Shown piece by piece: positions 1 through 5,960 of a stretch of 15,915 bases of DNA. Position 1 is the stretch's first letter. Each line of letters starts with the position of its first letter. The DNA comes from Candidatus Bathyarchaeota archaeon. Its GTDB lineage: Archaea; Thermoproteota; Bathyarchaeia; 40CM-2-53-6; RBG-13-38-9. Both the position numbers and the translations under genes were made by a program. The stretch is taken from the NCBI GenBank assembly GCA_026394315.1, contig JAPKYM010000127.1:1-15915 (forward strand), read 5' to 3'. The notes below the pieces were generated by a model. That model saw only the letters and a list, made by a program, of their open reading frames with translations, did no database searches and was not told the origin of the DNA.

Positions 1-284
1 AAGCCAGGAAATCTGGAGATGTAGACCTCGTCAGCTTTATTCCACGAACAATCGATTGCGACCAGACCTCCATTCTGAACATGTTCGCGGTCTGAAGGCA
101 GAAGCACTTGACGGGCTGAGGGATTTAGAACTATTGCTCGATTTGGAATAACCGATCTTCTGCGGATTTGTCTTGCTAGGTTCATTCTGAGTAGCTTTGC
201 TGAAGTGCATTTCTTGGGGTCGTCTTGTTCCATAAGATAGACGAAAACCCTCAGCCGTGAATCAATCCCCAATGAACTTTGCAT
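1..284 (-). CDS. tsr3: Tsr3-type rRNA aminocarboxypropyltransferase (partial, 3' end outside window)
   Basis: This frame is open to the left edge, so only about 94 N-terminal codons are present. The translation contains DDPKKCTSAKLLR and, further on, LLPSDREHV and LVAIDCSWNKAD. I recognise these as the N-terminal RLI-like region and the start of the DUF367/Tsr3 domain. Tsr3 transfers the 3-amino-3-carboxypropyl group of S-adenosylmethionine to a modified uridine in the small-subunit rRNA decoding region (helix 31) during late ribosome maturation. The start is uncertain: ATG at 284, TTG at 272, or a start nearer the VYLMEQ segment. With either of the first two the gene overlaps the end of nnr by 11-23 bases, so the two are probably co-transcribed. 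The SAM-binding C-terminal part lies outside the window and cannot be checked. Confidence 0.82.
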   Translation of the reverse strand, partial: MQSSLGIDSRLRVFVYLMEQDDPKKCTSAKLLRMNLARQIRRRSVIPNRAIVLNPSARQVLLPSDREHVQNGGLVAIDCSWNKADEVYISRFPG

Positions 285-1806
285 CCTTGTGACTCATAGG
301 ATCATTCATTACATATGGTATCTTGTCTATCAGGTCTGTTGCTAACAGGTGAAATCCTTTTTCCCTGTAGACGAAGTCGCCAGCTGCACCATTTATGAAA
401 GCTCCTGCAACAGCAGCCTCGAAAGGCTCGCAACCTTGAGCCATCAGAGAGGCCACAACTCCCGAAAGAACATCACCTGTTCCCCCAACTGTCATCCCGG
501 GATTACCTGTCCAGTTAAGTTTGACTCGGGATCCGTCAGATATTACGTCAACCCTTCCCTTCAAAGCAATCGTGGAGTTGAGTTCATTAGCTACTTGCTT
601 GACATCTGCAATTCTTTCTTCAAGTTCATCTGAAACCTTCCTTCCTGATATTGCTTCAAATTCACCTGCGTGTGGTGTCAGCACAGCTGGGAAGTTAAGA
701 CGGCTTTTCGACCCCCCAAGGGCTTTCAATGCATCAGCGTCTATCAATGTTGGTTTGTTGAGTCTGACCAGCTTTTTGAAAAGTTCCGCGGTGGCATCGA
801 ATGATTCCTTGTGGAGTCCCATGCCTGAACCTATTACCACAGCAGTTGCCCTGTCAATATAGGGTTCCAGTTCGCCTAGGTTTTCTAGGTTGAAATGGTC
901 ACCACTCATTTTGACCGATATCAAGTCTGGTGACATTGAAGAGATTGCCTCAGCAGTCCTCTCGGGTGATGCAATGTAGACTAGATCCGTTCCTGTTCGG
1001 AGGGCAGCGATAGAGACTAGGGCTGGGGCACCACTGTAGGTCTCATTTCCACCGATTACAAGGATACGCCCGAAATCTCCTTTCTTGGATCGTGTTGGTC
1101 GATCTCTAATCGTGAGCGCTACATCGCCGGGCCCAGCATATAGCTCAGCCTCAGGAGGGATGCCTATCGATGCAACCTTGACTTCACCTAGGAAATCCTT
1201 TGCCTTGACAAACCCAGCCTTTGGAGCATGAAAAGTGACGGTCATATTGGCCCTAACAGCATCCCCTTGAACTTCACCGCTATCGGAGTCGACGCCAGTT
1301 GGAACATCAATGGACACAATAAATCCCTTTGACTTGTTCAGGACTCGGACCGCTTTCAGAGTTGGCTGCCTCAAGGTACCTCTGAGGCCAACTCCCAATA
1401 ATGAATCTATGATAACATCTGCTGTGAAGGGTTTCAGATACGATGAGTCTGAGATAACCCCGGTCTTCACGCTGGAGTGCATGGCTTTGAGGCACCCCCA
1501 ATTCAGCAATACAAGCTCATCTCTTAGTGATGACTCTGAGCCAACGAGATTCAAACGGACTTCGTACCCCATTGATGCAAGATGCCTGGCCGCGACCATG
1601 CCATCCCCCCCATTTCTGCCCGTCCCTGCCAATACAAGTATCCTAGAGTCTTTATCGAATCTTGAAGCGACTTCGGCTGCGACAGCCTTGCCTGCGTTTT
1701 CCATCAACTGTAGTGAAGAGACGCCCAAATACTCAGAGTTGAGATCGAGCCTCCTGACGTCACGTGAGGTTAGACAAGACTGAAGTGAATTCATCTGCAA
1801 ATCCAC
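262..1806 (-). CDS. nnr: Bifunctional NAD(P)H-hydrate epimerase / ADP-dependent NAD(P)H-hydrate dehydratase
   Basis: This 514-residue fusion repairs NADH and NADPH damaged by hydration. The N-terminal YjeF_N epimerase (about residues 10-225) shows GTGRNGGDG at 61-69, the VIIDSLLGVG segment near 131 and SIDVPTGVDSDSG near 165. The C-terminal ribokinase-like dehydratase (about 240-500) shows LTPHAGEFEAISG near 376 and NPGMTVGGTGDVLSG near 435, whose GTGD aspartate (about 445) is the expected catalytic base. Length and domain order match the usual bacterial/archaeal fusion. The longest frame starts with GTG at 1806; an ATG four codons in (1794) is the alternative, and neither has a clear Shine-Dalgarno site. 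A TATA-like box on this strand at 1841-1850 would give a very short leader. The gene overlaps tsr3 downstream. Confidence 0.96.
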   Translation of the reverse strand: MDLQMNSLQSCLTSRDVRRLDLNSEYLGVSSLQLMENAGKAVAAEVASRFDKDSRILVLAGTGRNGGDGMVAARHLASMGYEVRLNLVGSESSLRDELVLLNWGCLKAMHSSVKTGVISDSSYLKPFTADVIIDSLLGVGLRGTLRQPTLKAVRVLNKSKGFIVSIDVPTGVDSDSGEVQGDAVRANMTVTFHAPKAGFVKAKDFLGEVKVASIGIPPEAELYAGPGDVALTIRDRPTRSKKGDFGRILVIGGNETYSGAPALVSIAALRTGTDLVYIASPERTAEAISSMSPDLISVKMSGDHFNLENLGELEPYIDRATAVVIGSGMGLHKESFDATAELFKKLVRLNKPTLIDADALKALGGSKSRLNFPAVLTPHAGEFEAISGRKVSDELEERIADVKQVANELNSTIALKGRVDVISDGSRVKLNWTGNPGMTVGGTGDVLSGVVASLMAQGCEPFEAAVAGAFINGAAGDFVYREKGFHLLATDLIDKIPYVMNDPMSHKDAKFIGD

Positions 1807-1840
1807 TCTGACAACTTCATGAAATCGTTTCCACGAGATG

Positions 1841-1850
1841 TTAATATAAA
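1841..1850 (-). promoter_or_regulatory. Probable TATA box of nnr
   Basis: On the minus strand this reads TTTATATTAA. It is centred about 40 bases ahead of the GTG start of nnr, so transcription would begin about 13 bases before the start codon. It lies in the 150-base gap between nnr and the divergent Lrp-type gene. Confidence 0.5.
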
Positions 1851-1968
1851 CAGATCATTTTGAACGTGTGACGCCTAACTGACCTTGGCTGGATAGTTGG
1901 TGAGGATTCATAGGTTTTTGGAGAAGTCTTAAGTCTATGAAAATGGAATCAGGCTCTCAGTGTTCAGC

Positions 1969-2205
1969 ATGCCTTCAGCATATGTTCTGATAAACACTGA
2001 GATAGGATTCGAGGATGAGGTTCTGAGACAGCTTAAGAAGACCCCCCACATCACAGAAGCGTACGTCGTTTATGGCGTATATGATGTCGCAGCAAAGGTT
2101 GAAGCCGATACAATGGATAAACTCAAGGATACCATAACTTCCAACATTAGGAGATTCGACAAGGTGCGATCGACTCTCACAATGATAACGGTGGAAGGAA
2201 AATGA
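1969..2205 (+). CDS. Standalone Lrp/AsnC ligand-binding (RAM) domain protein
   Basis: This is a 78-residue protein (81 if the GTG at 1960 is used) consisting only of the alpha/beta C-terminal domain of Lrp/AsnC regulators. It starts PSAYVLINTEIGFEDEVLRQ, continues with ITEAYVVYGVYDVAAKVEA and ends with an RSTLTMITVE strand. There is no helix-turn-helix, so it cannot bind DNA by itself in the usual way. Such stand-alone RAM proteins form ring-like oligomers that bind amino acids and may act on full-length Lrp proteins; the ligand cannot be read from sequence. I prefer the ATG at 1969 because homologues begin at that residue. The gene is divergent from nnr and converges on tiaS, with only 16 bases between the two genes. 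Confidence 0.88.
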   Translation: MPSAYVLINTEIGFEDEVLRQLKKTPHITEAYVVYGVYDVAAKVEADTMDKLKDTITSNIRRFDKVRSTLTMITVEGK

Positions 2206-2226
2206 GCTGCCAGAGACGAGCTCATT
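2201..2226. terminator. Hairpin shared by two convergent genes, candidate bidirectional terminator
   Basis: Arms AATGAGCT (2201-2208) and AGCTCATT (2219-2226) are perfect 8-base inverse complements around a 10-base loop. The TGA stop of the Lrp-type gene (2203-2205) is in the left arm and the TGA stop of tiaS (minus strand, 2222-2224) is in the right arm. On the minus strand the right side of the hairpin runs into a short T run. On the plus strand a TTTTT run follows only after about 12 more bases. Confidence 0.55.
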
Positions 2227-3523
2227 GTTGAGCGTGCGCGCTTTTTCCCTTCACAATACGTATTAATGGTTTTGCCAGATGTCTTCGGGCCCTTGGAGGA
2301 ACTTCATAAAATCCTAGTTGTAGCTCTCGCGGTTTCTCAACATAGGTCTCACTACCTGCCGGGAATCTTTGGCCGCAGACTTCACATTGGTATCCCTTAC
2401 CCCTTCCTTCGGATTTCGCACGCTTCACACATCTTGCACAAGTAGGATTGACTTTGAGATAGATCCTTGACAGATCCTGTATCTCTATCTTCTCCAAATT
2501 GAGAGTCAGAGGAAGATTCGTCTTCTTCTTCACCCCACCATAAACCCTGACAGTATCTCCGACTTCCAACTTGTTGATTACGTTCCTAAATTCTCTGGTC
2601 GGTTCATATGCGGCGCAGTCGATCTCGTCACTCCCATCTCTCAGAGAGAATATTACGTGACCCCCCTGGATAACCTTTGGATTCTTTGACACCTTCCCCC
2701 GAACCGCTGCTGAAGTCACAGGTCTGAGATCACTGATTGTGCTTTCCAGCAGGTGAGCGTCAGTCGCCTGATTTGTCTGATAGATTATCCATCTTTCGAT
2801 GGGCTCAGATGTCCTTACCATGTGAAACGCTTCCAAAGCTGCAATCGGATCTTGGGAGCGAATACCGAAGAGAACAGGGCAGGGAGTGTGCGGGGTTATT
2901 CTGATTTCGCCACTTCTCTTATCAATATTGTCAAAGGTTCTTGGGAAAGTCTTCTTATCCATCTCAGACACGCTTTCATTGTCAATCACTCTTTCTCTGC
3001 CTCGGTAATCTTCCGTTCGGTACGCAAGGAGTTCATATGTGCGATCTTGTTCAAATTTTTCCCCGATCGCTGCAAGAGCTCCAATTATCCCTCGCCCAAG
3101 CTTGTACTTGTGATATTCTGCGCCAATCTGATGTGCAACTCTCTCTGCATCCTCTACCTCTACAATCCCTTTCACAACCGATCCAGAAAAGTCCCTGAGA
3201 ACTTCAGGGATAGACTTCCCGCTATAGAAGACAACCCCCGGGTTGGTCGTCTCACAGTCAAGCTCGGCAAGCTCCTGAACAGTGTTTAGAACAAGCTCCT
3301 TCAGATCTTCAAGCTCTGATTGAATATACATAACGTCAAGTGAGACGGCACAGTTGCCTCTTGTCTTAAGGTGCCAGTTTGGATTCAGCCGCACGAGTTT
3401 GGGATAACCTTCAAGAGAATGGCCTTGAACCCTCAATCTGTCAACAACCACCGCTCCAAGGTAAGTTGTGCACATACCTCTCTTCGAGTCAGTATCGTCT
3501 ATTCCAATCCTAACGATACCCAC
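2222..3523 (-). CDS. tiaS: tRNA(Ile2) 2-agmatinylcytidine synthetase TiaS
   Basis: TiaS uses ATP and agmatine to convert C34 of the CAU-anticodon isoleucine tRNA to agmatidine, so that it reads AUA and not AUG. With the GTG start at 3523 the protein has 433 residues, close to family size. Visible are the N-terminal GIDDTDS (7-13) and NPNWHLKTRGNCA (about 47-59), GRGIIGALAAIG (143-154), HTPCPVLFGIRS (212-223), an OB-fold region (about 271-346) and a C-terminal zinc ribbon with cysteines at about 362, 365, 380 and 383. The frame stays open to 3580, but a start there would put 47 bases inside the upstream gene. The GTG at 3523 lies 10 bases after the upstream stop and has a GAGAGG site across that stop, which suggests translational coupling with the PAC2-type gene. 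Confidence 0.95.
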   Translation of the reverse strand: MGIVRIGIDDTDSKRGMCTTYLGAVVVDRLRVQGHSLEGYPKLVRLNPNWHLKTRGNCAVSLDVMYIQSELEDLKELVLNTVQELAELDCETTNPGVVFYSGKSIPEVLRDFSGSVVKGIVEVEDAERVAHQIGAEYHKYKLGRGIIGALAAIGEKFEQDRTYELLAYRTEDYRGRERVIDNESVSEMDKKTFPRTFDNIDKRSGEIRITPHTPCPVLFGIRSQDPIAALEAFHMVRTSEPIERWIIYQTNQATDAHLLESTISDLRPVTSAAVRGKVSKNPKVIQGGHVIFSLRDGSDEIDCAAYEPTREFRNVINKLEVGDTVRVYGGVKKKTNLPLTLNLEKIEIQDLSRIYLKVNPTCARCVKRAKSEGRGKGYQCEVCGQRFPAGSETYVEKPRELQLGFYEVPPRARRHLAKPLIRIVKGKSAHAQQ

Positions 3524-3533
3524 CGTGATCCTC

Positions 3534-4175
3534 TCAGAGAGTTGTCTTCTCAGGATACTGCAGATTGAAGGACTCCTCAATGAGCTTGAGGGTTTCTTCT
3601 GCGTGTACTTCTATTTCAGGTCTTGTCAGAGTAGGGAAAATGCCAACTGCACTTAGCGAATAGAGTCTGCACATCCCAAGGACTATGCCGGCTGGGCCCA
3701 GCAAATGTGTTTCTTTCATCACCTTCGCTCCTCTACTCTCCAGGTTCTTCGTAATCTTTCTAGTTGTTGCCGCAACGTAGGTCAATTCGCCATCTTCCAG
3801 GTGAAGTGCGTCTATGAGGATCAAGGTTGACGATCTGTATTTCTTTCCCAGTTGGACTATTTCGTCGAGAACATCAAAAGCGCTTTCGGGATTCTCAAAG
3901 TTAATCCCGTCATCGCCACATGCAATAAGCATGTTCGGAGATGATAGAGAGCTCTCAAAGAACTCATATCTCAGCAGTCTACATGTTCCATCCTCTGCAA
4001 TTGTCACGTGATCTGGAAAATGACGGCTGTATAGCTCGCAAAAGAGCCTCGCCCCAACCCGATCTATCAGCATCTTCGCCGTAATCCTGCCAAAATCACT
4101 GGGTCCAGCCAGTCCCACCACATAGAGAGGAGAGCACAATGTGGGTGAATATTTCTCAACCCGGAGCCTATCCAA
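3534..4175 (-). CDS. PAC2 family protein (proteasome-assembly-chaperone-like)
   Basis: This 213-residue protein resembles archaeal PAC2-superfamily proteins (COG1938/COG2047 type): SPLYVVGLAGPSDFGRITAKML near the N-terminus, an LIACGDDGINFENPESAF segment, and a GPAGIVLGMCRLYSL stretch near residue 160 where the family has its conserved glycine-rich GxxG region. Eukaryotic PAC2 and some archaeal relatives help assemble 20S proteasomes; most archaeal paralogues have no defined role. The start is TTG at 4175, preceded by a GGGTG element about 6 bases away. It is followed after 10 bases by tiaS, with the tiaS ribosome-binding site overlapping its stop, so the pair forms one transcription unit. 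The functional link is inferred from position only. Confidence 0.78.
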   Translation of the reverse strand: MDRLRVEKYSPTLCSPLYVVGLAGPSDFGRITAKMLIDRVGARLFCELYSRHFPDHVTIAEDGTCRLLRYEFFESSLSSPNMLIACGDDGINFENPESAFDVLDEIVQLGKKYRSSTLILIDALHLEDGELTYVAATTRKITKNLESRGAKVMKETHLLGPAGIVLGMCRLYSLSAVGIFPTLTRPEIEVHAEETLKLIEESFNLQYPEKTTL

Positions 4176-4225
4176 CGGGACACCCTGATTCTAGATTGAA
4201 GTTGGAGGTATCTATTCGTTGCTGT

Positions 4226-4256
4226 GAGAAGAAGCAAAAGAAAATTCAGAAAATCG
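4226..4256 (-). terminator. T-rich termination region after the TRAM gene
   Basis: Read on the minus strand this stretch is rich in T with several TTTT runs (for example GATTTTCTGAATTTTCTTTT) and lies about 40-70 bases downstream of the TRAM stop codon. Archaeal transcription often ends at such runs without a hairpin. Confidence 0.4.
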
Positions 4257-4297
4257 ATTGGTATTGAAACGCGATATGCGCCGGTCTTTAAAGGTGA

Positions 4298-4492
4298 CTA
4301 GATCTTTTCCGCGGTTGCGAATCGATCTCGAACCTGAGTGACTCTTATTGTCACGTGGTCACCTGGCTTTGTGTTTGGAACGAAGACTACGAAGCCTTCT
4401 ATCCGTGCAAGCCCATCTCCTCGCCTGCTGAGCTCTTTAATATCAACTTCATACTCTTTACCTTCTTCAACAGGCTTAGCCAAGGAAGCCAT
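4298..4492 (-). CDS. Small standalone TRAM-domain RNA-binding protein
   Basis: This 64-residue protein is a single TRAM domain: EGKEYEVDIKELSRRGDGLARIEGFVVFVPNTKPGDHV is spread over residues 10-47, with the family's RRGDGLA, FVVFVP and PGD motifs. TRAM is a five-stranded OB-like barrel that binds RNA. Single-domain TRAM proteins in methanogens behave as RNA chaperones, taking the place of bacterial cold-shock proteins, and this gene probably does the same here. The ATG at 4492 has a near-perfect GAGGTGAT Shine-Dalgarno site at 4499-4506 with a 6-base spacer, the best ribosome-binding site on the left half of the window, consistent with high expression. The initiator tRNA gene lies upstream on the other strand. 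Confidence 0.94.
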   Translation of the reverse strand: MASLAKPVEEGKEYEVDIKELSRRGDGLARIEGFVVFVPNTKPGDHVTIRVTQVRDRFATAEKI

Positions 4493-4498
4493 TACAGT

Positions 4499-4506
4499 AT
4501 CACCTC
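4499..4506 (-). promoter_or_regulatory. Strong Shine-Dalgarno site of the TRAM gene
   Basis: GAGGTGAT on the minus strand, 6 bases ahead of the ATG, matches the complement of the 16S rRNA tail and fixes the start codon. A TTATAA element on the same strand at 4523-4528 may be its TATA box, but it leaves almost no leader in front of the site. Confidence 0.7.
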
Positions 4507-4688
4507 TTTTCGTTTCGCCCAGTTATAAGAAGAAACAACAGCCAACCGTACAGAACGATCCTGCTTCCGTCTCCTTTAAACAGGCTTGCGACTACTCCAG
4601 CATCATTACTTATAAGCGTTGCTGAGAAAGATGGCACAAATTCTCTTGATTGAAAATGTGACAACGATCTGAAGATGATTCTCGGGCC

Positions 4689-4700
4689 AAAACTTTTATC
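4689..4700 (+). promoter_or_regulatory. Probable BRE/TATA element of the initiator tRNA gene
   Basis: AAAACTTTTATC is centred about 35 bases ahead of the first tRNA base, so transcription would start near 4722 and leave a short 5' leader for RNase P. Confidence 0.45.
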
Positions 4701-4745
4701 TTCGGAGTTCGTTGACAAGTCAAGAGGAACAGCGGGGTGGGGTAG

Positions 4746-4769
4746 GTTCTTCGAGATGAAGAAGCCCAA
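4746..4769 (+). other. tRNA intron 1, D-loop (between positions 15 and 16)
   Basis: A 24-base intron with a full bulge-helix-bulge motif. The central helix is GGGT 4740-4743 with GCCC 4764-4767 (three G-C pairs and one G-U). The bulges are AGG (4744-4746) and AAC (4768-4770), and the inner 6-pair stem is TTCTTC/GAAGAA with loop GAGAT. Cutting after the second base of each bulge gives exactly these ends and restores a normal D-loop. Splicing would be by the archaeal tRNA endonuclease EndA. Confidence 0.9.
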
Positions 4770-4794
4770 CCAGGTTTAACCCGCAGGGCTCATA

Positions 4795-4810
4795 AGAATC
4801 GAACTAGGAA
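4795..4810 (+). other. tRNA intron 2, anticodon loop (canonical 37/38 position)
   Basis: Sixteen bases separate the CTCATA of the anticodon loop from A38 and the CCCTG stem strand. The exact ends are ambiguous by one base on either side because of flanking A residues. The outer helix is the perfect anticodon stem. The central helix, CTCA 4789-4792 with TAGG 4805-4808, has one C-A mismatch and one G-U pair, and the inner helix is weak, so this is a relaxed motif. Confidence 0.82.
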
Positions 4811-4820
4811 ACCCTGAGAT

Positions 4821-4840
4821 ACTCGAAGGCCGAGCTCAAC
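4821..4840 (+). other. tRNA intron 3, variable loop (before position 48)
   Basis: A 20-base intron with a full bulge-helix-bulge motif. The central helix is TGAG 4815-4818 with CTCA 4835-4838 (four Watson-Crick pairs). The bulges are ATA (4819-4821) and ACC (4839-4841), and the inner 4-pair stem is CTCG/CGAG with loop AAGGC. Removal leaves the five-base variable loop AGATC directly before the T stem. Confidence 0.9.
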
Positions 4841-4892
4841 CGGTAGTTCGAATCTACCCCCCGCTACCAAATCATTTCGATGAAGAGATTCA

Positions 4893-5609
4893 TTACATCC
4901 TTTTGAATAATTGCCCTACTACAAATCCGGTTACAACGAATAGGACGAGAAATGCGAAAACAACGATGGCTGGGTCGGGGATGAGCTTGACGAAGCCCTC
5001 GTAGATAGCCAAAGATAGCAGACCACCAGCCAGCAATCCTGAGAATATACTGATCATTACGGTTCTCATGTCAAGGTCCATTAGATAGGCGAGCACCGTC
5101 GCTATCCACCAGCCTATAAGAAAAGTACAGACAGCCAAAGCCCCTTGAACCCCAAGTCTTCCAGAATAGGTCATGAAGCGTCGGGAGCTCTCTGTGTACC
5201 TCACCTTGACTTTTGCCAAGTAAGGCTGGATGCGGGGATAATCATCCAAGATCCTCATTAGTCTAAGGAGTGCATATGAGACAAAACCATCAAGGGCTAT
5301 CACCGAGCCGACAGAGAGAATAGTCGGCATACCCTGAGATTGCCCATAAACAATGGCTAGGGGGAATCCCCCAAGAAGGCTTAGGACGACAAACCTTGAG
5401 ACTCTGGCTTGAAGAAGGCCTCCGAAGAAGACTCCTGCCACAAATGCGAAGCTGACACTCAGGAACGGATACTTGGTTAAGAGGCCTCTGAAGGCCTCGA
5501 TCTCGTCTGAAAATGTTTCTCTCAACGATAGCCTAAGTATCGTAATGTCTTGTTCTGCTTCGCGGAGCTTCAGTCTTAATTTCGAAAAAAGGCCGACGCG
5601 CGCTGTCAT
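4893..5609 (-). CDS. Six-helix membrane protein, small multidrug export (COG2426)-like
   Basis: This 238-residue protein has an N-terminal cytoplasmic helical part (about 1-45, rich in charged residues) and then six hydrophobic segments near 49-68, 73-90, 94-118, 150-180, 183-207 and 213-235. The arrangement of a GGFPLAIVYG segment, a basic loop (YLAKVKVRYTESSRRF) and a final ...DMRTVMISIFSGLLAGGLL... segment resembles the PF06695 'small multi-drug export' family, whose function has not been shown. The N-terminal extension is longer than in typical members. The start is ATG at 5609 with only a weak AGAGG element upstream. I see no neighbour that reveals a substrate, so transport is inferred from topology and family likeness only. 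Confidence 0.55.
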   Translation of the reverse strand: MTARVGLFSKLRLKLREAEQDITILRLSLRETFSDEIEAFRGLLTKYPFLSVSFAFVAGVFFGGLLQARVSRFVVLSLLGGFPLAIVYGQSQGMPTILSVGSVIALDGFVSYALLRLMRILDDYPRIQPYLAKVKVRYTESSRRFMTYSGRLGVQGALAVCTFLIGWWIATVLAYLMDLDMRTVMISIFSGLLAGGLLSLAIYEGFVKLIPDPAIVVFAFLVLFVVTGFVVGQLFKRM

Positions 5610-5831
5610 GAAAGAAGCCTCTGAAATTGTCTAGAGGGGGAACGGCGCATCCTAGATTTGACGGCTGAAGTAGTTGTCAATTCTCCTATCCTTTGGTCTG
5701 TTCCGAGAGAAGTAAATTACATTTCGGGGACTCTACTTAAATAATTTCTCGGAGCCATTTTCCAGCCAAGGTTTTTCTGATCTGCATCTCTCAATACGTT
5801 TCCGGAAGCCGATTCTGAGTGAAACACGGTG

Positions 5832-5947
5832 GCGCGCGCTTCGTTGATCTATGGCCAGCGTATCTGATCGCGAGCAAAGACAAATCTTTAAGATGATTAT
5901 CTCAGGATTTGAATATCTTGGATAGGCCCCCAGCGCGCGCTTTGTTG
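5832..5947 (+). repeat. Twin GC-rich direct repeat, 14 of 15 bases identical
   Basis: GCGCGCGCTTCGTTG (5832-5846) and GCGCGCGCTTTGTTG (5933-5947) are spaced 101 bases start to start. They flank the probable TATA box of the flavoprotein gene; the second copy lies in its presumed leader just ahead of the Shine-Dalgarno site. Confidence 0.6.
5885..5892 (+). promoter_or_regulatory. Probable TATA box of the flavoprotein gene
   Basis: TCTTTAAG lies about 72 bases ahead of the ATG at 5961, which would leave a leader of roughly 45 bases. That leader contains the second GC-rich repeat and the ribosome-binding site. Confidence 0.4.
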
Positions 5948-5960
5948 CGAGGTGAGTTTA

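Larger units (their letters stand above)
4731..4869 (+). tRNA. Initiator tRNA-Met (CAU) with three introns
   Basis: Perfect acceptor arms AGCGGGG (4731-4737) and CCCCGCT (4859-4865) are followed by A73 and an encoded CCA. The T arm is GGTAG-TTCGAAT-CTACC (4842-4858). The D stem is GGGT/ACCC (4740-4743 with 4779-4782). The anticodon stem CAGGG/CCCTG (4784-4788 with 4812-4816) encloses CTCATAA. The A1-U72 pair and three successive G-C pairs at the bottom of the anticodon stem are hallmarks of archaeal initiators. A normal cloverleaf forms only if 4746-4769, 4795-4810 and 4821-4840 are removed. Joining 4731-4745, 4770-4794, 4811-4820 and 4841-4869 gives 79 bases including CCA, with a normal D-loop and a five-base AGATC variable loop. 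Sixty of the 139 bases are intron. Confidence 0.93.
5610..5960. other. 350-base intergenic region with several promoter-like and repeated elements
   Basis: No convincing gene. It holds: CCGAGA (5703-5708) and TCTCGG (5747-5752), an imperfect dyad enclosing the TATA-like ACTTAAATA near 5735-5743, which could serve either strand; TTGAC...GTCAA arms near 5658-5680; a 15-base GC-rich element present twice (5832-5846 and 5933-5947); and a TATA-like TCTTTAAG (5885-5892) serving the flavoprotein gene. A 24-codon ATG frame near 5850 has no ribosome-binding site and I do not call it. Confidence 0.5.

Noticed and set aside
1310..1783. Plus-strand open frame of 157 codons
   Set aside because: Antisense shadow of nnr.
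2753..3289. Plus-strand open frame of 178 codons
   Set aside because: Entirely antisense to tiaS, whose motifs are unmistakable.
4620..4690. Possible C/D box guide RNA (CTGA and AGATGAT near each other)
   Set aside because: The C box is not intact (no RTGATGA) and the spacing of boxes does not give a full C/D plus C'/D' set.
4500..4769. Minus-strand open frame of 89 codons
   Set aside because: It runs antisense through the initiator tRNA and across the promoter of the TRAM gene; composition is not protein-like and it has no ribosome-binding site.
5850..5924. 24-codon ATG frame ahead of the flavoprotein gene
   Set aside because: No ribosome-binding site; it contains the probable TATA box of the next gene, so it is unlikely to be translated.
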